Under the pieces are notes generated by a model. The model made no database searches, had not been told where the DNA came from, and saw only the letters and a program-made list of their open reading frames with translations. Shown here one piece after another: positions 1 to 7,295 of a DNA stretch of 17,989 nucleotides. Source of the DNA: an uncultured Ignavibacteriales bacterium (GTDB lineage: Bacteria > Bacteroidota > Ignavibacteria > Ignavibacteriales > Ignavibacteriaceae). The DNA lies in contig CAJXGP010000006.1 in the NCBI GenBank assembly GCA_913053915.1, positions 1 to 17,989 on the forward strand, in the 5' to 3' direction. The first letter of the stretch is position 1. Each line of letters begins with the position of its first letter. Made by a program: the position numbers and the translations under genes.

Positions 1-1
1 A

Positions 2-118
2 AACCCCGCCGATAAAACACAAAGAAAAACCACTTCGTCGGAAAGGGTGATTGTAGGTGCTTCGGATATTTATGAAGCTCGTTGCCGCAAATGTCATTAC
101 ATCTCAAAAGAAGATTAG
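2..118 (+). CDS. tdk: Thymidine kinase (type II), 3' end only
   Basis: This is the last 38 codons of a gene that enters from the left edge and stops at TAG 116-118. The readable tail contains [17 protein letters not shown], which matches the C-terminal signature of type II thymidine kinases (V-G-A-x-x-x-Y-E-A-R-C-R-x-C-H). In that family the two cysteines of the C-R-x-C pair form half of the structural zinc site of the lasso domain. The enzyme phosphorylates thymidine to dTMP with ATP in the cytosol. The transporter start lies 8 bp after the stop, and the stop codon overlaps the transporter's AGAGG ribosome site, so the two are probably cotranscribed. The P-loop and catalytic glutamate lie outside the window, so identification rests on the tail and on the nucleoside-salvage context. 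Confidence 0.85.
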   Translation, partial: NPADKTQRKTTSSERVIVGASDIYEARCRKCHYISKED

Positions 119-126
119 AGGCACTT

Positions 127-1479
127 ATGGATTATATCTCGATTATTCGCGGAATATTAGGAATAGTTTTGCTGATAGGAATCGCTTTTTTAATATCAAA
201 TAATAAAAGAAAAATAAATTGGCGACTTGTATTCAGCGGGCTTGGGTTGCAGTTGGTACTGGCAATTCTAATTTTAAAGGGGAATGATCTCAGTCACTTT
301 TTTGCACCGTTAGGTTGGCCGAATGATTTCTTTACTTGGATAAGCGGCTTCTTCGTTGTACTTCTTAATTTTACAACTGACGGTGCGAAATTTGTGTTCG
401 GTAATTTAGCTGTTAGTCCCGGACTTAAGAATAGTATGGGTTCTTTTTTCGCTTTTCAAGTATTGCCGGCAATTATTTTCTTTGCCAGCTTAATATCCGT
501 ATTGTATTATTTTGGAATCATGCAGCGGATTGTTCAGGTTATAGCATGGGCGATGGCAAAAATCATGGGTACCAGCGGTGCAGAATCGCTCTCTACTATT
601 GCAAATATATTTGTCGGTCAAACTGAAGCACCCTTGTTGGTTAAACCTTTTCTTAAAGGGATGACTAATAGCGAATTACTTACAATAATGGTTGGTGGAA
701 TGGCTACTATAGCCGGAGGGGTTATGGCGGCTTATATCCAAATACTGGGAAATTCTTATGCTCAGTCCATGGGAATTGCTCTTGATCAAGCCAGGCAAAT
801 GTTTGCAACTCTATTGCTTGGGGCAAGTGTAATGGCTGCACCGGCAGCTCTTGTAATATCTAAAATAATGTTTCCGGAAGTAAGCGAGCCGGAAACAAAA
901 GGAACTGTGAAAATTAAAATCGAAAAAAATGCTTCCAACGCTATCGAATCAATTGCAAATGGTACTATCGATGGATTAAATTTGGCTTTAAATGTGGGCG
1001 CAATGTTAATTGCCTTTATCGCCTTTATCGCTCTCATTAATTATATACTTTTTGCCTTGGGAAATTTAACCGGCTGGAATGAACCTTTGAAAGCTGCTTA
1101 TGGACAACCTCTCGATTTCCAATTGGTAATCGGGTTAGTCCTGCGGTATTTGGCGGTTGGTATTGGTGTCCCTTGGCATGATTCGCTTAAATTTGGCAGC
1201 CTGCTGGGTACAAAAGTTGTTCTAAATGAATTTGTTGCATATATGGAAATGGGCAAAATGATAGCGGCAAAAACTCTGACAAACCCTAAAACTATTTTGA
1301 TGGCTACTTATGCACTTTGCGGGTTTGCAAATTTTAGTTCTATTGCTATTCAAATCGGCGGATTAGGACCTCTGGCTCCTAGTAGAAAAGGTGATATAGC
1401 GGCACTTGGTATCAAAGCAGTAATCGGTGGTTCATTAGCTACTTTAATGACTGCAACGTTAGCCGGTATGCTGATGTGA
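127..1479 (+). CDS. nupC: Concentrative nucleoside transporter (CNT/NupC family)
   Basis: A polytopic inner-membrane protein of 450 residues that imports nucleosides with Na+ or H+. The CNT signatures are present: GQTEAPLLVKP at residues 164-174 (the Q-T-E of the first nucleoside-binding hairpin), NEFVAY at 367-372 (second binding Asn-Glu), and GFANFSSIAIQIGGLG at 399-414 in the C-terminal transport domain. Length and hydrophobic segmentation fit bacterial CNTs. I start it at ATG 127, which is preceded by AGAGG at 117-121. A longer frame from TTG 82 would overlap the thymidine kinase tail and add 15 charged residues not expected of the family. The neighbours on both sides, thymidine kinase and purine nucleoside phosphorylase, support a role in nucleoside salvage. 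Whether it prefers pyrimidine or purine nucleosides cannot be read from the sequence. Confidence 0.93.
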   Translation: MDYISIIRGILGIVLLIGIAFLISNNKRKINWRLVFSGLGLQLVLAILILKGNDLSHFFAPLGWPNDFFTWISGFFVVLLNFTTDGAKFVFGNLAVSPGLKNSMGSFFAFQVLPAIIFFASLISVLYYFGIMQRIVQVIAWAMAKIMGTSGAESLSTIANIFVGQTEAPLLVKPFLKGMTNSELLTIMVGGMATIAGGVMAAYIQILGNSYAQSMGIALDQARQMFATLLLGASVMAAPAALVISKIMFPEVSEPETKGTVKIKIEKNASNAIESIANGTIDGLNLALNVGAMLIAFIAFIALINYILFALGNLTGWNEPLKAAYGQPLDFQLVIGLVLRYLAVGIGVPWHDSLKFGSLLGTKVVLNEFVAYMEMGKMIAAKTLTNPKTILMATYALCGFANFSSIAIQIGGLGPLAPSRKGDIAALGIKAVIGGSLATLMTATLAGMLM

Positions 1480-1691
1480 TGAAAATAACATCATTATGTT
1501 AGAGTAATAACCGAAGAATTATAATTTTGTGCCGTCGTGGGAATTTATATAGTTTTTTGATTTTTTTATATGATCAAAATACATTTCAAAATAATTTGTG
1601 AATCTCTTCTAAAAGATATTTTTAGTTTTATTTTATAATACGTTTTGAAATCTATATTGCATTTATTTCGATTATTAATAATATTAAAAAT

Positions 1692-2513
1692 ATGATTGAT
1701 CTGAATTTTAAATACAAAGAAATAATAACCATTCTTGCAAAGTCCTTTTCAAAGGATATCGATATTGCAATAATTCTCGGCAGCGGATTAGGAGGATTTG
1801 CCGATAGTGTTAATATAGTAAAAACTGTCAGTACAACATCTCTTCCCGGTTATCCTCCGTCAACTATTCCCGGACATGAAGGGAAGATCCATTTGGCTGA
1901 ATACAAAGGAAAAACGTTATTGCTATTTCAAGGAAGAATCCACTTTTATGAAGGATATCATATTTCTCAGTGCATTTTGCCGGCATTTATTGCCGTTAAG
2001 TTAAATTGTAAAAAATTATTTATTACAAATGCTGCCGGTGGTATTAGCCCAAATCTAAATCCAGGTGATTTGATGTTAATTGAATCTTTTAACGGTATAA
2101 GTATTAAATATGAACTTACTCAATTAATTGGGCTTGCGTCCTTCGAAGGAAAAGAAAAATTTTTGAACTCTTTTTTAACTGCATTTAAACAAACGATTAT
2201 TAAGGCAGCTTTAGAGGAAAAAATAAGATTGAATCAGGGGGTCTATTGGTTTACGAAAGGACCATCTTACGAAACTCCTGCCGAAATTAAAATGATGGCA
2301 AAATTCGGTGCTGATGCTGTTGGGATGTCGACTGTCCCCGAGGCGGCTTTTGCAGCATACTTGGGAATGGACGTTGCTGCTGTTTCTTGTATTACTAATT
2401 TTGCTGCAGGAATTACAAAGAAAAAATTAAATCATTCTGAAGTTACCGAAACTGCAAACTTGGTGAAAGATAAATTTGAAAGATTGGTTAAACGGATGAT
2501 AATGTTAATATAA
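1692..2513 (+). CDS. punA: Purine nucleoside phosphorylase (trimeric PNP family)
   Basis: 273 residues, usual for the trimeric PNP family, which splits purine (deoxy)nucleosides with phosphate into free base and (deoxy)ribose-1-phosphate. Visible motifs are ILGSGLGGFAD (28-38, phosphate-site Ser31), PGHEG (60-64, His62), GRIHFYEGYH (81-90, phosphate Arg82 and His84, Tyr86), NAAGG (113-117), GPSYETPAE (190-198), VGMSTVPE (210-217) and ITN (234-236). Glu194 and Asn236 correspond to the purine-contacting Glu201 and Asn243 of human PNP, which suggests preference for inosine and guanosine. The stretch after NPGDLMLI departs from the usual D-H-(I/L)-N-L form: residues 131-148 read ESFNGISIKYELTQLIGL. 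The start ATG has only an A/T-rich leader and no clear Shine-Dalgarno. It lies 212 bp after the transporter, so it may be transcribed separately. Confidence 0.93.
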   Translation: MIDLNFKYKEIITILAKSFSKDIDIAIILGSGLGGFADSVNIVKTVSTTSLPGYPPSTIPGHEGKIHLAEYKGKTLLLFQGRIHFYEGYHISQCILPAFIAVKLNCKKLFITNAAGGISPNLNPGDLMLIESFNGISIKYELTQLIGLASFEGKEKFLNSFLTAFKQTIIKAALEEKIRLNQGVYWFTKGPSYETPAEIKMMAKFGADAVGMSTVPEAAFAAYLGMDVAAVSCITNFAAGITKKKLNHSEVTETANLVKDKFERLVKRMIMLI

Positions 2514-2776
2514 TTTTTTCATTAGGTTGCTATAAAAAGTAAAATACGCATAATAATATTCTTCCGGAAATGGGTAAATTATTACATTTCTTGTTGAAAA
2601 TAGATTCATGAGCCGAATCTAAAAAGGTGAAGTATATTAAAAGTAAATCGAATTGTTTTCTCGAATAAAAACAAAACAAAATTTTATAATATATGCCTTT
2701 TTAGAGTAAGCTCATTCATAAAAAGCGAATTTTAAGTTTTTTAATATTTAGCATACTAAGTGGAGATTTATTTTTA
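2514..2776. other. Intergenic region between punA and secD promoter
   Basis: AT-rich, without a plausible coding frame or RNA gene. It has one small dyad (AGATTC 2602-2607 / GAATCT 2615-2620) without a T-tract, so it is not a convincing terminator for punA. The downstream part of this gap carries the secD promoter, listed separately. Confidence 0.5.
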
Positions 2777-2807
2777 TTGACTTTCTTTGCCTATTCAGGT
2801 AATTTTG
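2777..2807 (+). promoter_or_regulatory. Bacteroidota-type promoter for secDF
   Basis: TTG at 2777-2779, a 20-base spacer, then TAATTTTG at 2800-2807, an exact match to the Bacteroidota primary-sigma consensus TTG-N19-21-TAnnTTTG. Transcription would begin near 2812-2815, leaving an untranslated leader of about 40 bases before secD. This rests on pattern matching only, but it sits at the right distance from the start and the same pattern recurs upstream of the his operon. Confidence 0.65.
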
Positions 2808-2851
2808 TTTTTTAATTAATTTTAAAACTCATTTGGAAGTATTAGCTTAAT

Positions 2852-4771
2852 ATGAAAGAACTCAGATTCAGAATTATACTAATTCTTGGCGCAATTGCTT
2901 TATCCTTTTATCTTTTATATCCTACGTATCAGGATATTCAATTCACAAAAAAAATGGATAAAACACTTGCGGAAAAAAGGAAAGAGTTTAAAGTTGCCGA
3001 TCCAACAATATCCAATTCAGCACTGGATACAAAGATACAACTCTTATCCGACAGCCTTAAGAGTGCAAATCCGGCAATTGCAAAAGCAAGATCAAAACGA
3101 ATTAAATTAGGATTAGACTTACAAGGCGGAATGCGTGTAGTACTCGAAGTAAGCACAGGCAAATTATTGCAAAAAATTGCAAAAAATCCGGATGCGGTTT
3201 TTAAACAGGTTATGAAAGAATCAGAAAAAGAGGCTTCGCTTTCCGATGAATCGGTTGTAGATATAGTAGCTGGAAAACTTGAAAAACGCAATATAAGATT
3301 AAGTAGATATTTTGGAAACATCCGTCAAAGCGATAGTCAAATCATCAAAGAGATGAAGAAAGATGCAGAGGATGCTGTTTCCAGAGCGATTGAAATAATT
3401 AGAAACAGGGTTGACCAATATGGCGTTTCCGAGCCGACAATTCAAAGACAGGGCGAAAGAAGAATAATTGTTGAACTTCCAGGTGTTGCTCGTGTCGAAG
3501 AAGCGAAACAATTATTACAAGGAACTGCCTTATTAGAATTTAAAATGTTAAAAAGTCCTCAATTTGCTATCTCCGTAATGAAAAAAATTGATGATGTATT
3601 AGCCGGCGATACATTATCTTTAAGTACGGCTGCTGTGGCAAAAAATAAAAAGTCGGAGAAAACCACAAAAACAGATACTACCCAAAATCAGCAATTAACT
3701 GCAGCAGAATTTGCTAAAAAACATCCGTTCTTTTCTATAGCAATCATCGACCCAAATAGTAAATCTGCTGATGCTTATGTTAAGGCAGATGAAAAGGATA
3801 GATTGAAATTATTGTTGAGCAGACCTGATGTTCAAAAAGTTATACCGCCAAATACACAGTTTTTATTCTCTGCCAAACCTATAGGAAAACAAAACGGACA
3901 GGAGATTTATGTGCTTTATTGTGTTGATAAAACTCCACAGCTTACGGGCGGAGTTATAACAAACGCTCAAGCAACTATAGATCCTCAAACCAATTCTCCG
4001 ATTGTTACAATGGAAATGAATTCGGAAGGAGCAACTGAATGGGCGCGAATTACCGGCGCAAATATTGGGAAAAGAAGTGCAATTGTATTAGACGGAGTTG
4101 TTTATTCTGCTCCAGTTATTCAAGGGAAAATACCGGGTGGACGTTCAGAGATCAATGGTATGGCTAACCTTGAGGAAGCACAATTGTTGGCAATTGTACT
4201 TAAAGCCGGTGCTTTACCTGCTCCGGTAGATATTATTGAAGAACGTACAGTTGGACCTTCACTGGGACAAGATTCAATCAACGACGGTTTCAGATCCGTT
4301 TTGCTTGGATATATTCTAGTAGGGCTATTTATGATCTTTTATTATCGTCGAGCCGGTATGATCGCTGCTGTTTCTCTCATTCTCACAATTTTATATATTA
4401 TGGGAGTACTTGCAGGCTTTGGTGCAACTTTAACTCTACCCGGTATTGCAGGCATCATTCTTACAATAGGTATGGCTGTTGATGCCAACGTGCTTATATA
4501 TGAACGGATTAGAGAAGAATTAGCTACAGGGAAAACTATCAAAGCTTCGGTGGACAGTGGTTTCTCGAAAGCTAACTCTGCAATTATCGATTCCAATATA
4601 ACTACTTTTATAACGGGAATTATTCTTTACCAGTTTGGGACAGGTCCTGTACAAGGTTTTGCTCTAACTTTAATGATAGGTATAGCTGCTAGTTTGTTTA
4701 GTGCATTAGTGATGGTTAAGGTAGTCTTCAATTATATGGTAATAAAGGGAATTAAAATAACTATTGGTTAA
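2852..4771 (+). CDS. secD: Protein translocase subunit SecD
   Basis: 639-residue inner-membrane subunit of the SecDF complex, which uses the proton gradient to help SecYEG-SecA finish pulling proteins across the membrane. One N-terminal membrane segment (about 7-24) is followed by LGLDLQGG (86-93), a large periplasmic region with the P1 signatures IRNRVDQYGVSEP (183-195) and IIVELPGV (205-212), and a Lys/Thr/Gln-rich low-complexity linker (about 262-282). Next come TGGVITNAQ (365-373) and five C-terminal membrane segments (about 481-628). GMAVDANVLIYERIRE (540-555) holds Asp544, equivalent to the proton-relay Asp519 of E. coli SecD. The start ATG has only a weak GGAAG ahead of it. secF follows 30 bp later. 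Separate secD and secF argue against the Bacteroidia, in which the two are usually fused. Confidence 0.96.
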   Translation: MKELRFRIILILGAIALSFYLLYPTYQDIQFTKKMDKTLAEKRKEFKVADPTISNSALDTKIQLLSDSLKSANPAIAKARSKRIKLGLDLQGGMRVVLEVSTGKLLQKIAKNPDAVFKQVMKESEKEASLSDESVVDIVAGKLEKRNIRLSRYFGNIRQSDSQIIKEMKKDAEDAVSRAIEIIRNRVDQYGVSEPTIQRQGERRIIVELPGVARVEEAKQLLQGTALLEFKMLKSPQFAISVMKKIDDVLAGDTLSLSTAAVAKNKKSEKTTKTDTTQNQQLTAAEFAKKHPFFSIAIIDPNSKSADAYVKADEKDRLKLLLSRPDVQKVIPPNTQFLFSAKPIGKQNGQEIYVLYCVDKTPQLTGGVITNAQATIDPQTNSPIVTMEMNSEGATEWARITGANIGKRSAIVLDGVVYSAPVIQGKIPGGRSEINGMANLEEAQLLAIVLKAGALPAPVDIIEERTVGPSLGQDSINDGFRSVLLGYILVGLFMIFYYRRAGMIAAVSLILTILYIMGVLAGFGATLTLPGIAGIILTIGMAVDANVLIYERIREELATGKTIKASVDSGFSKANSAIIDSNITTFITGIILYQFGTGPVQGFALTLMIGIAASLFSALVMVKVVFNYMVIKGIKITIG

Positions 4772-4801
4772 TTAAAAATGCTTTAAGGAGCACATTAATA
4801 C

Positions 4802-5944
4802 ATGCGATTATTCGAAAATCTTACTATTAACTGGCTTGGAAAAAGAAAGTTCTTTTATATACTGTCTACATCTTTATTTGTTATCGGCTGGGTAAGTGTA
4901 GCAGTCCGGGGTTTCCATTTTGGAATTGATTTTAAAGGCGGTACGGAAATAGTCCTTGAATTTCAGAAACCTGTTAATATCAGTCAAATTAGAGGTTATG
5001 TCGCAAATATTGGTTTGGGTGCGGTGGAGTTAAAAACTTTTGGAAGTAAAACCGGTGTTTTAGTTAGGACCGAACTTCAGAAGATTCCTCCAAAAATTTA
5101 TCCAAAGGTTGTCAAAAATATTAACAATGCTATCGAAAAAATATATCCCAGCCTTAATTATAGTATCGTTGACTCTTCAAAACTGAGTTCAGTAACTTAT
5201 GCTTTGTCAAATCATGATACTACTAATGCCCTGATTAATAAACTTTATAAAGCAGGATTCCAAACAGGCAAAGTTTCGGAAGAACTTAGTAATAAGCAGA
5301 TGATTGTCAGCGTATCAATAGCCGAATGGATTAAAGATAACTTAAAACAAAAATTGAAGGATAATCCTTTCAAGGTTGTAAAAGAGGACCATGTAGGGCC
5401 CAAAGTAGGTAAAGAATTAGAACGAGATGCCATTATTGCTGTTTTCTTATCACTATTAGCAATACTGATTTACTTGGCTTTTCGTTTTAAATTTATTTTT
5501 GCTTTTGGTGCTGTACTTGCTCTTTTCCATGATACTCTGATTACTTTAGGATTGTATGCTGTACTTTACGGAGTGATTCCCGGATTAAATCTTGAGATTA
5601 ATCTGACGGTGGTTGCAGCGTTCTTAACTCTTATCGGTTATTCAATTAATGATACGGTTATTGTATTCGATAGAGTTCGTGAAATGATGAAAATTCACAA
5701 AACGATGCCACTTCTGGAAGTGATTAACTTAAGTGTTAATAAAACTATGAGCCGTACGTTATTAACCGGAGGTACTACATTGCTGACTGTTACGGTACTT
5801 CTAATTTTCGGTGGTGAAGTGTTGAGAGCTTTTGCGTTTACATTGTTTTTCGGTATTATAATCGGTACTTACTCATCAATATTTGTGGCAAGTGCAATTG
5901 TGCTTGAATATGCAAATAAAACGAAGAAAAAAGTTCAATTCTAA
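4802..5944 (+). CDS. secF: Protein translocase subunit SecF
   Basis: 380-residue partner of SecD in the inner membrane. A first membrane segment (about 17-35) leads into GIDFKGGTEI (41-50), the standard SecF signature. A periplasmic domain follows (about 55-205), containing VGPKVGKELERDA at 198-210 just before the second membrane helix. Five further membrane segments follow (about 209-370). GYSINDTVIVFDRVRE (279-294) carries Asp284, matching the conserved proton-pathway Asp213 of E. coli SecF. AAGGAG at 4785-4790 lies 11 bases before the ATG. The C-terminus is a short basic tail (KTKKKV). Length is somewhat above E. coli SecF (323), because the periplasmic part is longer. It is cotranscribed with secD. 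Confidence 0.96.
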   Translation: MRLFENLTINWLGKRKFFYILSTSLFVIGWVSVAVRGFHFGIDFKGGTEIVLEFQKPVNISQIRGYVANIGLGAVELKTFGSKTGVLVRTELQKIPPKIYPKVVKNINNAIEKIYPSLNYSIVDSSKLSSVTYALSNHDTTNALINKLYKAGFQTGKVSEELSNKQMIVSVSIAEWIKDNLKQKLKDNPFKVVKEDHVGPKVGKELERDAIIAVFLSLLAILIYLAFRFKFIFAFGAVLALFHDTLITLGLYAVLYGVIPGLNLEINLTVVAAFLTLIGYSINDTVIVFDRVREMMKIHKTMPLLEVINLSVNKTMSRTLLTGGTTLLTVTVLLIFGGEVLRAFAFTLFFGIIIGTYSSIFVASAIVLEYANKTKKKVQF

Positions 5945-6104
5945 TAATTATAATAAGGTGCATCTAAAAAGGTTATTTTAAAGTCCTTGAATTGTGAATA
6001 TTAATAATAATTAATGCTTTTTCAAAAGAACCTCTTTCGGGGAAACTCATTACTTTCAATATTCATTTTCTCAATTGAGGGTGACCGAAAAGTAATTTTT
6101 ACTA

Positions 6105-6190
6105 CCATTGTTGTGGAACGAAGCGACGAAAAATCTTCTATTTTGCTTAGAAAGAAGATCCTTCACTTTCTGCCTGAGGCGGACAGGCAG
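6105..6190. repeat. Dispersed palindromic repeat (REP-like), between secF and the convergent dehydrogenase gene
   Basis: Two nested palindromes lie close together: ATCTTCT 6133-6139 / AGAAGAT 6153-6159, and CTGCCT 6170-6175 / AGGCAG 6185-6190 around GAGGCGGAC. They are preceded by GGAACGAAGCGACGAA at 6115-6130. Strings of the type GAACGAAGCGACGAA and CTGAGGCGGACAGGCAG recur, to my recollection, in non-coding repeats of Bacteroidota/Chlorobiota and other genomes. I cannot confirm copy number from one window. Its base composition is more GC-rich than the flanks. A 97-codon open frame that crosses it is not credible as a gene. The hairpins could also end secF transcripts. Confidence 0.6.
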
Positions 6191-6273
6191 TTTAGAAAAA
6201 CAATTTATTGCTATAAAAGATTCAAAATAATTTTGTCAAAGTTTCTTCCGCATCTAAGAAGTCATAAAATAAT

Positions 6274-6374
6274 CTTAAGGGGGTGGAATAGAATAACCTG
6301 TATATAATAGAAGAGTAAATAACTGTTATTTAGGAGTTGTAATTCGATAACTTATTTTATTCCATCCCCTTAAG
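6274..6374. repeat. Inverted-repeat-bounded element overlapping a gene end
   Basis: 17-bp arms CTTAAGGGGGTGGAATA (6274-6290) and TATTCCATCCCCTTAAG (6358-6374) are reverse complements with a single G:T mismatch, separated by 67 bp. There is no transposase. The right arm is read as codons by the minus-strand dehydrogenase gene, whose last about 15 residues come from this element. The structure resembles a miniature inverted-repeat insertion. No clear target-site duplication was found flanking it. It is much larger than a simple terminator and has no T-tract. Confidence 0.6.
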
Positions 6375-7270
6375 GAAGAATACTCGGTAATATTTAACAG
6401 TTTTACTTTTCTAGAAATAAACCAATCGAAAACCTCATTAAGTCTTTCCAACAATTCCTTTTTGGTTTGAATATAGTGTGGAAGGGACGGTCTGGTTAGA
6501 AACAGTGATCCTTTTGCATTCAGGATTTGTGGATCAAAAGAACGGACAGGACCGCTTGCTTGTCCGAACAATACAATATAACCCCTCGGCATCAAACAAT
6601 TCAAGCTTTTATCAAAAGTATCTTTACCTACCGAGTCATACACTACTTTTACACCTTTTCCATTTGTAATTCTTTTCACTTCCGATTCAAAATCATTTTT
6701 TGAATAAATAATTACTTCGTCGCATCCGGCTTTTTTAGCCAATTGTGCTTTTTCTAAAGTTGATGTAGTTCCAATAACAAATGCACCGGTGATCTTTGCA
6801 ATTTGCGTTAATAATAAACCAACACCACCGGCTGCAGCGTGTATAAGACAAGAATCACCCTTTTTCAACGGATAGGTCGAGTGCGTTAGATAATGTGCCG
6901 TCAAACCTTGCAGCATTAAAGCGGCGGCATTTTTAGTAGAGATTTCATCCGGTAATTTAACCGCCTTAATAACCGGAATTTTTATAAACTCTGCATATGA
7001 ACCCATTACACCTAAATATACAACTCTATCTTCTTGCTTAAAATCCTTAACTTTTGTTCCGATCTCCTCAACAATTCCGGCTCCTTCTTGACCCGGAATA
7101 AAAGGCAGCTTGGATTTATAAAGCCCGGTACGAAAATAAATATCTACGAAATTTAATCCTACGGCTTCCTGTTTTATAAGGATTTCATCTTCTTTTATTT
7201 TAGGAATTTCAGTTTCTTCATATTTTAATTTTGAACTATCTCCAAGCTCATGTATGACAATTGCTTTCAT
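6326..7270 (-). CDS. Zinc-independent NAD(P)H:quinone oxidoreductase-like dehydrogenase (MDR superfamily), altered C-terminus
   Basis: A 314-residue medium-chain dehydrogenase/reductase of the quinone oxidoreductase (QOR/zeta-crystallin) type. The GroES-like N-domain shows GLNFVDIYFRTGLY (38-51) and PGQEGAGIVEEIG (59-71). The nucleotide-binding domain shows LIHAAAGGVGLLLTQIAK (142-159), the NADPH motif AAxGGVG. No structural or catalytic zinc ligands are seen. Start ATG 7270 is preceded by AAGGAGA (7275-7281), and a longer frame into the helicase gene is not needed. After TEYSS (295-299) the protein should continue with the usual helix (P-L-x-x-A-x-x-A-H) and a G-K-x-x-L end. Instead it reads LRGWNKISYRITTPK, encoded by the inverted-repeat element. 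The enzyme may therefore be impaired, or may tolerate the loss. The true substrate is unknown. Confidence 0.88.
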   Translation of the reverse strand: MKAIVIHELGDSSKLKYEETEIPKIKEDEILIKQEAVGLNFVDIYFRTGLYKSKLPFIPGQEGAGIVEEIGTKVKDFKQEDRVVYLGVMGSYAEFIKIPVIKAVKLPDEISTKNAAALMLQGLTAHYLTHSTYPLKKGDSCLIHAAAGGVGLLLTQIAKITGAFVIGTTSTLEKAQLAKKAGCDEVIIYSKNDFESEVKRITNGKGVKVVYDSVGKDTFDKSLNCLMPRGYIVLFGQASGPVRSFDPQILNAKGSLFLTRPSLPHYIQTKKELLERLNEVFDWFISRKVKLLNITEYSSLRGWNKISYRITTPK

Positions 7271-7295
7271 TTTATCTCCTTGAGGACTTTTGTTT

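Noticed and set aside
82..126. Longer nupC start at TTG 82
   Set aside because: It would overlap the thymidine kinase tail by 37 bp, and the ATG at 127 has its own AGAGG site.
1486..1501. Hairpin TAACAT/ATGTTA after nupC as terminator
   Set aside because: Only 6 A/T-rich pairs and no T-tract follow.
1522..1529. TAATTTTG box as a punA promoter
   Set aside because: It matches the -7 box, but no TTG lies 19-21 bases upstream, and it is 160 bp from the gene.
2602..2620. AGATTC/GAATCT dyad as punA terminator
   Set aside because: A short stem without a T-tract, about 90 bp after the stop.
6014..6307. 97-codon open frame downstream of secF
   Set aside because: It runs through the palindromic repeat and the first arm of the inverted-repeat element. 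Its translation has no domain-like character and there is no Shine-Dalgarno, so it is a chance frame.
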